Assembly (NCBI GenBank): GCA_035628915.1
Contig: DASPIW010000032.1
Location: 1-64,000 of the forward strand
Source: JARBUG01 sp035628915
GTDB lineage: Bacteria; Bacillota; Sulfobacillia; Symbiobacteriales; Symbiobacteriaceae
DNA: 64,000 nt
Reading direction: 5' to 3'
Within the stretch, counting starts at the first letter, position 1. Every line of letters begins with the position of its first letter. The notes under the pieces were generated by a model that saw only the letters and a list, made by a program, of their open reading frames with translations, had not been told where the DNA came from and did not search any database. Shown here piece by piece: positions 50,032 through 58,957 of the stretch. The position numbers and the translations under genes are program-made.

Positions 50032-50997
50032 GTGAAACTGGGGGTCTTTACGGTTCTGTTTGGTCAGCGGCCTCTGGCAGAAAGCCTGGACTATATCGTC
50101 CGCAACGGTGTGACGGCGGTGGAGATTGGCTGCGGCGGCTACCCGGGATCCAAACACTGCGATCCCGGCGTTCTGCTGGCCGATGCCGGCGCCCTCCGGC
50201 AGTTCAAACGGGAGATTGACTCCCGTGAGCTGACCGTCTCTGCGCTGAGCTGCCATGGCAACCCGATTCACCCGGATGAGGCGGTGGCCGCGCGGTTCAA
50301 ACACGATTTCCGCCAGACGGTGCGGCTGGCTGCCGAACTCGGGGTGGAGCGCGTGGTCACCTTCTCGGGCTGCCCCGGGGAAGGCCCCGGCGCCCGGCTG
50401 CCCAACTGGGTCACCTGCGCATGGCCTGACGAGTTCCGGCAGATCGTGCAGTGGCAGTGGGACGAGGTGGCGGTTCCTTACTGGCGCAGCGAAGTGCAGT
50501 GGTGCCGCAGCCAGGGAGTGACGAAGATTGCCCTGGAGCCACACCCGGGCTTCCTGGTCTACAACCCTGAGACTGCCCTGCGTCTGCGCGCCGCGGTTGG
50601 CCCCGAACTGGGCGTCAACTTCGACCCCAGCCATCTGTGGTGGCAGGGGATTGATCCCGTGCTGGCCATCCGGACGCTCAAAGATGCGATCTTCCACGTC
50701 CACGCGAAGGACACGAAGCTTGACCCGGTCAACTTCCCGGTGAACGGCGGCCTCGACTATAAGCCCTACGCCAGGGAGATTGAGCGCTCGTGGGTGTTCC
50801 GGTCGGTCGGCTACGGACACGGTGTGGAATTGTGGCGCGATATTGTCAGCAACTTGCGCCTCGTGGGCTATGACTGGGTGCTTTCGATCGAACACGAGGA
50901 CAGCCTCATGTCGGTGGATGAGGGGTTCCGCACGGCCGTCATGAACCTGAAACAGGCGCTGATCGCTGAGAAGCCCGGCGCCATGTGGTGGGCCTGA
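50032..50997 (+). CDS. TIM-barrel sugar isomerase/epimerase-like protein 3
   Basis: 321 residues from GTG 50032 with GGGAGGTG upstream. Motifs: GVTAVEIGCGGYPGSKHCDP, LSCHGNPIHPD, VVTFSGCPGEGPGA, IALEPHPGFLVYNPET, LGVNFDPSHLWWQGIDP, IFHVHAKDTKLDP and VLSIEHEDSLMS. The E-P-H-P and D-P-S-H-L sets give a well-formed metal site. This type is common beside Gfo/Idh/MocA genes in sugar loci and includes keto-glycoside eliminases and hydratases as well as isomerases. Reaction not determined. Confidence 0.85.
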   Translation: MKLGVFTVLFGQRPLAESLDYIVRNGVTAVEIGCGGYPGSKHCDPGVLLADAGALRQFKREIDSRELTVSALSCHGNPIHPDEAVAARFKHDFRQTVRLAAELGVERVVTFSGCPGEGPGARLPNWVTCAWPDEFRQIVQWQWDEVAVPYWRSEVQWCRSQGVTKIALEPHPGFLVYNPETALRLRAAVGPELGVNFDPSHLWWQGIDPVLAIRTLKDAIFHVHAKDTKLDPVNFPVNGGLDYKPYAREIERSWVFRSVGYGHGVELWRDIVSNLRLVGYDWVLSIEHEDSLMSVDEGFRTAVMNLKQALIAEKPGAMWWA

Positions 50998-51013
50998 AAC
51001 GGAGGATTGAGAG

Positions 51014-51970
51014 ATGCGCAGAGCAGTCCTGACCGCCTTTCGGCAGTTTGCAATCGAGGAAGTACCGGTGCCGGCCCTGGGGGACCGCGATGTACTGATC
51101 AAAGTGAAGACCTGCGGCATCTGTACGGGTGAACTGGAGCTGTTCGCCAACGCAGCGTTCACGGGCTACCCGATTCGCCTGGGTCATGAAGTGGCCGGCG
51201 AGATCGCAGCGGTCGGTCCCCACGTTACCGAAGTCAGCGTGGGCGATTACGTTGCCGCCATCAACGAGCGGGAAGGCTTCGCAGACTTCTGCCTGACCGC
51301 AGCGGACCGGGTGGTGAAGCTTCCCCCCGGTCTGCCACTCCACGAGGCAGTAGGCGAGCCCATCGCATGCGCCGTCAACGCGGCCCGCCGCATCAACCCC
51401 GACTACCAGGATACCGTCGTGCTGGTGGGCGCCGGCTTCATGGGGTTGTTGCTCCAGCAGTGCCTGCTGGCCCGGAGTCCCAAGCGTGTGATCGCGATTG
51501 ATACCCGGCAGGAGGCGGTGGAGCGGGCCGCAGCCTATGGCGCCCATCAGGCGCTGAATGCCGCCACGGAAGATGTGCGCCAGGCCGTGCTGGCTGCCAC
51601 CGGGGGCCAGGGGGCCGACATTGTGGTGGAAGCCTCGGGCACCCAGGGCGGATTGACGCTCGCAGGCGACCTGGTGCGCATTCGCGGCCGCCTGGTGATT
51701 TACGGCTACCACCAGGGGGCACCGCGGCAGGTCAACATGCAGCAGTGGAACTGGAAGGGGCTCGACGTAATCAACGCGCACGAGCGGGACCACCGGGTTT
51801 ACGTGGCCGGCCTCAAGGCGGGCCTTGACCTGGCCGCGCAAGGGAAAGTGAGCATCGGGGAGATGATCACGCACCGCTTCCCGCTGAGCCGGATCAACGA
51901 AGCATTTGCGTTTGCGCATGACCGTCCCCCGGGCTACGTAAAGGCTACCATCGACGTCGAGGAGCGATAA
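51014..51970 (+). CDS. MDR-type dehydrogenase lacking the structural zinc loop
   Basis: 318 residues. GROES-like half: catalytic Cys in CGICTGELEL and His-Glu in LGHEVAGEI; the four-cysteine structural-zinc lobe of classic alcohol dehydrogenases is missing, which explains the short length. Rossmann motif VVLVGAGFMGLLLQQ; then VVEASGTQGGLTL and GRLVIYGYHQG. Likely oxidises or reduces a sugar alcohol or keto-sugar with NAD(P). ATG follows GGAGG 8 nt away; last gene before a terminator-like hairpin and the LacI remnant. Confidence 0.85.
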   Translation: MRRAVLTAFRQFAIEEVPVPALGDRDVLIKVKTCGICTGELELFANAAFTGYPIRLGHEVAGEIAAVGPHVTEVSVGDYVAAINEREGFADFCLTAADRVVKLPPGLPLHEAVGEPIACAVNAARRINPDYQDTVVLVGAGFMGLLLQQCLLARSPKRVIAIDTRQEAVERAAAYGAHQALNAATEDVRQAVLAATGGQGADIVVEASGTQGGLTLAGDLVRIRGRLVIYGYHQGAPRQVNMQQWNWKGLDVINAHERDHRVYVAGLKAGLDLAAQGKVSIGEMITHRFPLSRINEAFAFAHDRPPGYVKATIDVEER

Positions 51971-51991
51971 TCGGACCGCTGAGTCCTGCGC

Positions 51992-52032
51992 AGACCGCTG
52001 CCTGTCCGGCCATTGCCGGCGGGTGGCGGTCT
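51992..52032 (+). terminator. Hairpin after the dehydrogenase gene
   Basis: AGACCGC / GCGGTCT outer stem with an inner CCGGC...GCCGG hairpin; only a short T content follows. Ends the first half of the sugar locus. Confidence 0.5.
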
Positions 52033-52059
52033 ATTCGTTTGTCCAATATTACCGTATGG

Positions 52060-52107
52060 TAGACATTTCTACCTATATAGACTGCGGAAAAATAATAGAT
52101 ATTTCTA
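52060..52107. repeat. Two TAGA-N4-TCTA elements in an AT-rich island
   Basis: TAGACATTTCTA (52060-52071) and TAGATATTTCTA (52096-52107) differ by one base and start 36 bp apart in an otherwise GC-rich region. They lie in the control region of the ABC transporter genes. Possible binding sites for a dimeric regulator; no such regulator is known to me. Confidence 0.4.
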
Positions 52108-52157
52108 TCGCTTGACTGAAGGAATTCACATACTTTCGTCTAACTAGAGCGACGACA

Positions 52158-52169
52158 GGAAACGTTTCC
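52158..52169. promoter_or_regulatory. LacI-family operator 1
   Basis: GGAAACGTTTCC, perfect palindrome with the central CG typical of LacI/GalR-family sites, 21 bp upstream of the lacI remnant. Confidence 0.75.
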
Positions 52170-52190
52170 ACGTCAGGGTGGGACAAGTCC

Positions 52191-52351
52191 ATGGTGACCA
52201 TTCGGGATGTTGCCCCAAGGGCCGGCGTCGCGCGACTGAACTGCTGCTGAGGCGTATGAACCAGGAGCCAGTCGGGCCTCCCCAGCGGATCACGCTGAGC
52301 ACGCCCCTGGTCGTGCGCGACAGCTCGGCACCGCCGGTCAGGCGGGATTAA
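52191..52351 (+). pseudogene. LacI-family regulator reduced to its two ends
   Basis: ATG 52191 reads MVTIRDVAPRAGVAR, the first ~15 residues of a LacI-type HTH, and then stops in that frame (LNCC and stop). One base out of frame, TELLLRRMNQEPVGPPQRIT, then LSTPLVVRDSSAPP follows to a TAA at 52349-52351, the usual C-terminal end of a LacI repressor (LL..M..E......ITL.T.LVVR.S). Some 280 codons between are gone. No protein with a ligand domain can be made, yet the operators on both sides remain intact. Confidence 0.82.
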
Positions 52352-52373
52352 CTCTGTGTGTCCTGCCAGCGCG

Positions 52374-52385
52374 GGAAACGTTTCC
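52374..52385. promoter_or_regulatory. LacI-family operator 2
   Basis: GGAAACGTTTCC, identical to operator 1, framed by GCCAG...CTGGC, 80 bp upstream of the binding-protein start. Confidence 0.75.
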
Positions 52386-52465
52386 AGGCTGGCTGGCGAT
52401 TCCCGGCTCCCGGATTCGGTGACAGCCTTGTGGGGATGGATAGCGACATAGGAGGGGTGTTCTGC

Positions 52466-53797
52466 ATGAAGGACCGTATCCGCTGGATCCGTCTGCTGCT
52501 GGTGGCCGTCCTCGGGCTTGCGTTGGTTCTGTCCGCCGCCTGCTCGGGCAAGCAGGCAAAGCCTGAGCCCGGCACGGGCACGCCCGCGAAGGAACCGGTC
52601 AAGATCCAGTTCTGGGACATGTCCTGGGGTGATGCCGTCAAGAAGGCTGAACTGGACATGATCGCCGAGTGGAACAGCAAGAACCCTGACATTCAAGTCG
52701 AGTACACGCAGTTGGGCTGGGGCGAGTACCAGCAGAAGCTGGTCGGCGCCGTGAAGGCCGGCAACCCGCCCGACATTACCGGCGGCGACTCTGGCATTGC
52801 GTTCTTCTTCCATGCCATGGGCGAAACCGAGCCGATCGACGATGTGATCGAGGTGCTCAAAAAGAGCGGCGACCTGGCCGACGCCATTCCCTGGGCGTAT
52901 GACAAGTGGAAGGTCGACGGCAAGTATATTGGCTTCACCTGGGGCATCGACGCCCGGGCGTTCTACTACCGCACGGACATCTTCAAGGAAAAGGGCATCA
53001 AGGTGCCCACAAACTGGGACGAGCTCCTGGCAGCGGCCAAGGCGCTGAACGACCCCGCCAACGATTTCCACGGCATCGTCTTCCCCGGCAAGGCAGGCAG
53101 CTATGACCCCGACCAGTTCTTCATGACGCTGGCCATGCAGGCCGGCGGCGGTCTGGCCGACATTAACGGCAAGCCGATGATCAACAGCCCGCAGAACCTG
53201 CAGGCCCTGAGGTTCGAGCTCGAACTGGCCAAGTACGCCCCCAAGGGCGTCACCGGCTACACCTTCGACGAGGCCCACCGCCTCTACCAGCAGGGCAAGG
53301 CGGCCATGATCTTCAACGGCGGCTGGTTCATCAACCAGATGAAGACCGAAGCCCCGGAGATCTTCGCCAAGACCGACGTGATGCCCGTGCTCAAGGGCCC
53401 GGCCGGCAAGCAGGTCATGATCGGCTTCTACAACCCCTGGATGATCTTCAAGGGGTCCAAGAACAAGGAAGCGGCCAAGAAGTTCTTCGCCTTTGCCGTC
53501 TCCAAGCAGCAGCTGTCGCGGATCTACAAGGAGAACCTCGGCGGCACCTGGCCGGTCTATAAGTCCGTTGCCAACGACCCCATGTACAGCAATCCGGCCA
53601 TGCTGAAGAATCTGGCGCTGTCGGTCAACGAGTACGCTGTCGACTACTGGTACCCGAACAACAAGGCGGCCACCGGTATCGCCGCCGTGGGTACCGGCAT
53701 TACCGACTTCATCGTCAACCCCGCGCTCGTCGGCACGATGACCCCCGAACAGGCGCTCAAGAACGGCGCAGACAAGCTGGAGAAGAACTTCCAGTAG
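52466..53797 (+). CDS. ABC transporter sugar-binding lipoprotein
   Basis: 443 residues. Signal peptide with lipobox (LLLVAVLGLALVLSAAC), then a Pro/Gly/Lys linker and a family-1 solute-binding protein (MalE/UgpB type): VKIQFWDMSWGD, WNSKNPDIQVEYTQLGWGEY, GNPPDITGGDSG, IPWAYDKWKVDGKYIGFTWG and KAAMIFNGGWFINQM. It captures a sugar or oligosaccharide outside the membrane for the two permeases downstream. ATG 52466 follows GGAGGGG 8 nt away. Probably controlled by the LacI operators just upstream. Ligand unknown. Confidence 0.9.
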   Translation: MKDRIRWIRLLLVAVLGLALVLSAACSGKQAKPEPGTGTPAKEPVKIQFWDMSWGDAVKKAELDMIAEWNSKNPDIQVEYTQLGWGEYQQKLVGAVKAGNPPDITGGDSGIAFFFHAMGETEPIDDVIEVLKKSGDLADAIPWAYDKWKVDGKYIGFTWGIDARAFYYRTDIFKEKGIKVPTNWDELLAAAKALNDPANDFHGIVFPGKAGSYDPDQFFMTLAMQAGGGLADINGKPMINSPQNLQALRFELELAKYAPKGVTGYTFDEAHRLYQQGKAAMIFNGGWFINQMKTEAPEIFAKTDVMPVLKGPAGKQVMIGFYNPWMIFKGSKNKEAAKKFFAFAVSKQQLSRIYKENLGGTWPVYKSVANDPMYSNPAMLKNLALSVNEYAVDYWYPNNKAATGIAAVGTGITDFIVNPALVGTMTPEQALKNGADKLEKNFQ

Positions 53798-53809
53798 ATG
53801 GCGTAAGGA

Positions 53810-53840
53810 CCCCCGGCGCCGGATCGGCCGGCGCCGGGGG
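53810..53840 (+). terminator. Intra-operon attenuator hairpin
   Basis: CCCCCGGCGCCGG / CCGGCGCCGGGGG, 13-bp perfect stem with a 5-nt loop, between the binding protein and the first permease. No T tract. Such stems protect the upstream mRNA and keep binding protein in excess of permease. Confidence 0.7.
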
Positions 53841-53865
53841 GTTCTGCCGGAAAGGGAGACAGCCT

Positions 53866-54777
53866 ATGGTCAGTCCGTCGGTAGAGGTCCGGCGGGTTCG
53901 CAAGAAGCCGGATACGCTTCCCTACAAGCTGATCCTGCCAGCCGTGATCATGATCTCGGCCGTCAACATCTGGCCGGTCATCGCGGGCGTTTACCAGAGC
54001 CTGATGGATTACAACTTGCTGCGCGCCAACAACATCAAGTTCAACGGTGTTGCGAACTTTGCGCAGGCGCTGAAGGATCCTGACCTCGTGAATGCCTTCC
54101 TGGTCTCCCTGAAGTGGACCGTTGGGGCGGTTGGGTTCTGCTACCTGGTCGGCCTTTTCGCCGCACTCATTGTGCACGACAACTTTAAGGGCCGGGGCAT
54201 CTATCGGACCCTGCTGCTCCTGCCCTGGGTGGCGCCGCCGGTGGTGGTCTCCATTACCTGGCGCTGGATTCTCACCGACATGGACGGCCTGCTCAACCAT
54301 ATCCTGGAGTCGCTGCACCTGATCAAGGAGCCGCTGCTCTGGCTGTCCGACCCGACGCTGGCGATGTGGTCCGTCATCATGGTGGCTGTCTGGCGCGGCT
54401 TCCCCTTCTACATGGTCACCATTCTGGCGGCGATGGGGAACATTCCGGACGACATTTACGAAGCGGCGCGCATCGACGGCGGCAGCCCCTGGCAGATCTT
54501 CCGCCACATTACGTTCCCGTTGATTCTGCCGGTCAGCGTGATCTCCACGCTGCTCCAGTGCATCTGGACCTTTAACGATTTCGGCCTGATTTACGTGCTG
54601 ACCGGCGGCGGGCCGGCCGGCAAGACCACGACGCTGATCATTTACGCCTACCGCCAGGCGTTCCAGTACCTGCATGTCGGCTACGGTTCAGCCGTGGCGG
54701 TGCTGGCACTGCTTGTGATGTCCCTGCTGGGTGTCTTGTACCTGAAACTGCAGAGAAAGTACGAGGTCACCGAATAG
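53866..54777 (+). CDS. ABC sugar permease, MalF/UgpA type
   Basis: 303 residues, six helices. The cytosolic EAA loop reads DDIYEAARIDGGSPWQIFRH, the contact site for the ATPase. N-terminal helix LILPAVIMISAVNIWPVIAG. ATG follows AAAGGGAG. The stop is 11 bases before the second permease gene. Forms the membrane channel with it; no ATPase gene is in the window, so a shared MsmX-like ATPase is expected to power it. Confidence 0.92.
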   Translation: MVSPSVEVRRVRKKPDTLPYKLILPAVIMISAVNIWPVIAGVYQSLMDYNLLRANNIKFNGVANFAQALKDPDLVNAFLVSLKWTVGAVGFCYLVGLFAALIVHDNFKGRGIYRTLLLLPWVAPPVVVSITWRWILTDMDGLLNHILESLHLIKEPLLWLSDPTLAMWSVIMVAVWRGFPFYMVTILAAMGNIPDDIYEAARIDGGSPWQIFRHITFPLILPVSVISTLLQCIWTFNDFGLIYVLTGGGPAGKTTTLIIYAYRQAFQYLHVGYGSAVAVLALLVMSLLGVLYLKLQRKYEVTE

Positions 54778-54788
54778 GGGGGAGCACG

Positions 54789-55619
54789 ATGACGCACCGC
54801 ACGTCCCGGCTGATCACGAACATCCTGCGGCATCTCGTCCTGATCGCCATGTCGGCCTTCGCCATCCTCCCCTTTTACTGGATGGTGGTCACCTCGATCA
54901 AGCCGGCCAGCGAGATGATGATGGGCCCCACGCTGATTCCCAAGCAGATTACGTTTGAGGCCTATCAGCACGTGTGGAGCGAAACGCAGTTCCCGGCCTG
55001 GTTCTGGAACAGCCTGAAAGTGGCCGTGGGCTCGACTGCCCTGGCGCTGCTTGTGGCCTGCCTGGCCGGGTATGCCATGTCCCGGTACAACTTCAGGGGT
55101 AAGGGCATCTTTGGCACCACCCTGCTCATGGTGCAGATGTTCCCGCTGGTGCTGGTCGGCATCCCCCTGGTGCTCTTGATCTCCAAAATTGGGGTCATGG
55201 ATAAGCCTTTCGGGCTTGTCCTGATCTACATGACCTTTGCCCTGCCCTTTGCCATCTGGATGATGAAGGGGTTCTTCGACGGGATTCCCCGGTCGCTGGA
55301 AGAGGCCGCCACCATTGACGGCTGCTCACGCATGCAGGCCTTCCGGCTGATCGTGCTCCCGCTGTCGGGGCCGGGCCTGACTTCGGTCGCGGTCTTTACG
55401 TTCCTGCTGGCGTGGAACGAGTTCTTCATCGCCTACCTGTTCCTCAAGACGCGCCTGACCCTTCCCATCGGTTTGCTGACGTTCATTGCCCAGTTCTTCA
55501 ACCAGTGGGACAGCCTGATGAGCGCTGCCACACTGACGACGATTCCCGTCCTGGTTTTCTACCTGATTCTGCAGCGGCAACTGACGCGTGGCATCACTGC
55601 CGGCGCGGTAAAGGGATAA
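54789..55619 (+). CDS. ABC sugar permease, MalG/UgpE type
   Basis: 276 residues, six helices. Family start HLVLIAMSAFAILPFYWMVV, then STALALLVACLAGYAMSRYN, and an EAA loop PRSLEEAATIDGCSRMQAFR, whose conserved Glu-Ala-Ala is intact. ATG follows GGGGGGAG. The next gene, a large hydrolase, starts directly after the stop. Pairs with the MalF-type protein in the cytoplasmic membrane. Confidence 0.92.
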   Translation: MTHRTSRLITNILRHLVLIAMSAFAILPFYWMVVTSIKPASEMMMGPTLIPKQITFEAYQHVWSETQFPAWFWNSLKVAVGSTALALLVACLAGYAMSRYNFRGKGIFGTTLLMVQMFPLVLVGIPLVLLISKIGVMDKPFGLVLIYMTFALPFAIWMMKGFFDGIPRSLEEAATIDGCSRMQAFRLIVLPLSGPGLTSVAVFTFLLAWNEFFIAYLFLKTRLTLPIGLLTFIAQFFNQWDSLMSAATLTTIPVLVFYLILQRQLTRGITAGAVKG

Positions 55620-58600
55620 GTGTTCACCTGGGAGGGATGCACCCTGCTGGATGTGACCTTGCATAGCGAACCGCTGAGCCGGGAGAAGTTCCGCCGCCCG
55701 TCCCGGGCGCTGGGCATTCTCCCCTTCTGGTTCTGGAACGGCGACCTGAATAAGGAAGAGATGGCCTGGCAGATGGAGCAGTACCGGGCGCAGGGCATGC
55801 CCGGTTTCATGATCCACAGCCGCTTCGGTCATCTGCCCGGGTATCTGTCCGAGGAGTGGTTTGACCGGGTGAAGTTCGCCGTGGCAAAGGCCGGCGAACT
55901 TGGCCTGCAGGCGTGGATATACGACGAGAAGAACTGGCCCAGCGGCACGGTGGGCTGGTCGCTGCCGACCCAGTACCCCGACCTGCAGCAGCGCTATATG
56001 GAGATGATTATCGCCAATGTCGAGGGGCCGTACTTCTCTTACCTGGAGGGTACCGACGGCCGCTACATCGACATGGAGGATTCGGACCCGATTGCCGCCT
56101 ACGCCGTGCGGGAAGAGGAGTTTGACGGTACGGTCATCGAGGTGGTCGACCTCAGTCCGAACCTGGCGTGGGATAAGATCGTCACCTGGGAGGCGCCGGA
56201 AGGCCGCTGGAAGCTGCTCTTCTTTGTGGAGCGGCGGGCCAAGTGGCACTCGGATGTGCTCAACCCGGCTGCCACCGCCAAGTTCATCGAGATGACCCAC
56301 GAGCAGTACAAGGCTGCCGTTGGCGACCAGTTTGGCAAGACGGTGCCGGGCTTCTACACCGACGAGCCGGCCAATCACTACTTCGCCGTTGCCTGCAACA
56401 ACTACATCGTTCCGTGGTCCAAGCAGATGTTCAAGATCTTCCGGGACCACAACGGCTACGACCTGCGGCCTTACCTGCCGGCACTCTTCCTTAACATGGG
56501 CGAGCGGACCGCGCAGCTTCGGTACGACTTCTGGAATGCTCTCAGCGAGCAGTACTCGCGCAGCTTCTACAAGCAGATTCAGGATTGGTGCCACGAAAAC
56601 GGCGTCACCTTCACCGGGCACATGCTCTTTGAAGATCTGCTACGGCTGCAGGCCCGCTGCGAGGGCAACCTCTTCCGGAACTACCGGTACTTTGACCTGA
56701 TCGGCGTGGACAAGCTCTACCCGAAGATTGGCACGGAGCGGAACCCGGAGGAGCATGTGGCGATGAAGATGGGCGCCTCCGCCGCCCACGCCCTGGGCAG
56801 CACCCGCGTGCTCTGCGAGTCCTTCGGCGGCACCTATTGGGACGTGACCATGGAGCGCATGAAGTGGCTTGCCGACTGGGAGTATGTGCTGGGCGTCAAC
56901 CTTCTGAACCCCCACGGGTTCCATTACAGCATTGAGGGCGACCGCAAGCGCGACTGGCCGCCGTCGCAGTTCTACCACCACACCTGGTGGGACAAGTATC
57001 AGCGCTTCCAGGACTACATGACCCGAAACAGCTACATGCTGAGCGGCGGGACGCACGTGGCCAAGGTGGCGGTGCTCTACCCCATGACCGCCATGTGGGC
57101 CAACTACCAGCCCCAGGGGCAGAACCCGGTCACCTCCGTCATGGAGCGTGACTTCAATTGGATCACCGATCGGCTCTTGCGGCTCCACTTTGACTTTGAC
57201 TACGTCGATGAAGATGTAGTCTTGCCGGCGGCGACTGTGGAATCCGGAAAGCTGCGCATCCGGGATGAGGCGTTCCCGGTCTTTCTGATGCCGCCGGTCA
57301 CCCATTTGAAGGCAGGCACCCTGGCACTGCTTGAGCAGTTTGTGGCGGAGGGCGGCAGTGTGATTGCCGATACGCTGCTGCCGGTTGCGGCCCTGGGGGG
57401 AGAGGATCCCGACTTCGCCGGCAGGGTGCAGCGGCTGTTCGGGCTGGATCCGGTCCGCGTGGCGGCTGACTTCCCGGGCGCCGGCTCCGAAGCTGTGCTG
57501 CACGTCGAAGAGCACACAGGCGGCGGCAAGGCCATCTTCCTGCGGGGCGCCGGGCTGTTCAGGGCCGCCAACGGTGTAAGGATGCTCGACCAGGCCCTGC
57601 GCGCCTGCACTACGCCGGATGTGGAGATCAGCGACCCGGCCGTCTTCTGCCTGCACCGGCGCAAGGACGGCTGCGAAGTCTACTTCATCGTCAACCCGAC
57701 GGGCCAGACCCGATCCTTCCACGTGAGCCTTGAGGCCGTGGGCGCCCCGGAGCGGTGGGACTCCACCACCGGTCATCAGGCAGCCCTGCCGGTCTATGAC
57801 GTGCAGGACGGCCGCACGCACTTTGACCTGGAGCTGGCACCCTTTGGCTCGACAATCGCTCTGCTTGACCCTGCGGTACCCGTGCCAGCGAAGCGGGTGA
57901 CGGCGGCGCCCGGACTGGTCGTGGATCGGGTGGATGGCGGCGTGGTGTACGCTCACAGCCGTTTGAGGGCGCCCACGCATCTGATCATGAGCGGCGGGCG
58001 GGTGGTGCCGGTGGCCGCACAGGGGCCCCAGGCGGAGGTTACCGTCGAAGGGCCGTGGCAGTTCGCCGTCGAAGGAGATAACGTCCTTTTCGCCGAGCAG
58101 TTCCGGGTGGCCGTTGAGCAGGCCAGCGGGCAGGGGGAGGCGGAGGACTGGCTGTCGCCTGCGCTGGACGACTCCGGCTGGATGACCTTCCGCAAGGGCG
58201 GCTGGGAGCTGCAGCTGCCGCATGAGCGGGACGAGCGGACCTACCCGGTCACGCTTTGGTACCGCTGCCGGTTCAGCACGCCGTATATCCCCGCCGACCT
58301 GCGCCTGCTGGTGGACGGGCTGAAGGGCGAGTGGCGGCTCTATCTGAACGGAGAGCCCCTGGACGGCCCGTTCAGCCGGAGCCGCATTGACGCCATGGTC
58401 AAGGAAGTGCCCATCGCAGAACGCGTAGTGGCGGGCGAGAACCTGCTGGCCATTCGGCTGACCGTTCCCGACCGGACGTCCGGCGTGCTGGACCCGGTCA
58501 AGATTGTCGGCGCCTTCAGCCTCCGCCGGGAAGGAAATGGCTATGCCACGGCACCGCCCGTGACCGCGGTGAGCGGCCCCTGGAGCGATGCGGGCTACCC

Positions 58601-58913
58601 GTTCTTCTCCGGCACCGGCGCCTACAGGGCCACAGTGGAGGTTCCCCCGGCGTGGGCGGGAAAGCGGATCTTCCTGGAGGCGGAGGCCGGCGACGATCTG
58701 GTCGAGGTGCTGGTCAATGGCCGGCCGGCGGGAACCTGCCTGTGGCACCCCTACAGGGTGGAACTGACGGACCTGATCGCCCCCGGAGCCAACTCACTGA
58801 CGGTTAAGGTGACCAATACGGTCATGAACATGCTTGAGGCTGTCGCCAGGCCATCCGGCCTGCGAGGCAGCGTGCGGCTGGTGCCGTACGACGTATACGA
58901 AGTGCAGATCTAA
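55620..58913 (+). CDS. Large GH106-like glycoside hydrolase A
   Basis: 1097 residues without signal peptide, so probably cytoplasmic. N-terminal barrel features of the GH106 group: ILPFWFWNGDLNKEEMAWQM, FMIHSRFGHLPGYLSEEWFD, LQAWIYDEKNWPSG, VPGFYTDEPANHYF, GHMLFEDLLRLQARCEGN, VLCESFGGTYWDVTMERMKW. The TDEP and CESFGG acidic residues are catalytic candidates. C-terminal beta-sandwich modules resemble GH2 sugar-binding domains (LWYRCRFSTPYIPADLRLLV, VLVNGRPAGT). GTG 55620 follows the permease stop at once; GGGAGGG lies inside, so CTG 55644 could be the real start. Probably removes a terminal deoxy- or modified sugar; GH106 members include alpha-L-rhamnosidases. Confidence 0.65.
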   Translation: MFTWEGCTLLDVTLHSEPLSREKFRRPSRALGILPFWFWNGDLNKEEMAWQMEQYRAQGMPGFMIHSRFGHLPGYLSEEWFDRVKFAVAKAGELGLQAWIYDEKNWPSGTVGWSLPTQYPDLQQRYMEMIIANVEGPYFSYLEGTDGRYIDMEDSDPIAAYAVREEEFDGTVIEVVDLSPNLAWDKIVTWEAPEGRWKLLFFVERRAKWHSDVLNPAATAKFIEMTHEQYKAAVGDQFGKTVPGFYTDEPANHYFAVACNNYIVPWSKQMFKIFRDHNGYDLRPYLPALFLNMGERTAQLRYDFWNALSEQYSRSFYKQIQDWCHENGVTFTGHMLFEDLLRLQARCEGNLFRNYRYFDLIGVDKLYPKIGTERNPEEHVAMKMGASAAHALGSTRVLCESFGGTYWDVTMERMKWLADWEYVLGVNLLNPHGFHYSIEGDRKRDWPPSQFYHHTWWDKYQRFQDYMTRNSYMLSGGTHVAKVAVLYPMTAMWANYQPQGQNPVTSVMERDFNWITDRLLRLHFDFDYVDEDVVLPAATVESGKLRIRDEAFPVFLMPPVTHLKAGTLALLEQFVAEGGSVIADTLLPVAALGGEDPDFAGRVQRLFGLDPVRVAADFPGAGSEAVLHVEEHTGGGKAIFLRGAGLFRAANGVRMLDQALRACTTPDVEISDPAVFCLHRRKDGCEVYFIVNPTGQTRSFHVSLEAVGAPERWDSTTGHQAALPVYDVQDGRTHFDLELAPFGSTIALLDPAVPVPAKRVTAAPGLVVDRVDGGVVYAHSRLRAPTHLIMSGGRVVPVAAQGPQAEVTVEGPWQFAVEGDNVLFAEQFRVAVEQASGQGEAEDWLSPALDDSGWMTFRKGGWELQLPHERDERTYPVTLWYRCRFSTPYIPADLRLLVDGLKGEWRLYLNGEPLDGPFSRSRIDAMVKEVPIAERVVAGENLLAIRLTVPDRTSGVLDPVKIVGAFSLRREGNGYATAPPVTAVSGPWSDAGYPFFSGTGAYRATVEVPPAWAGKRIFLEAEAGDDLVEVLVNGRPAGTCLWHPYRVELTDLIAPGANSLTVKVTNTVMNMLEAVARPSGLRGSVRLVPYDVYEVQI

Positions 58914-58957
58914 GAGTCGTTGGTTGCGGACAAGCGGGAGAGAGGGAGGAGCGAGCC

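Noticed and set aside
56640..58748. 700-codon minus-strand open frame
   Set aside because: Shadow of the first GH106-like hydrolase; low-complexity Arg/Pro/His composition.
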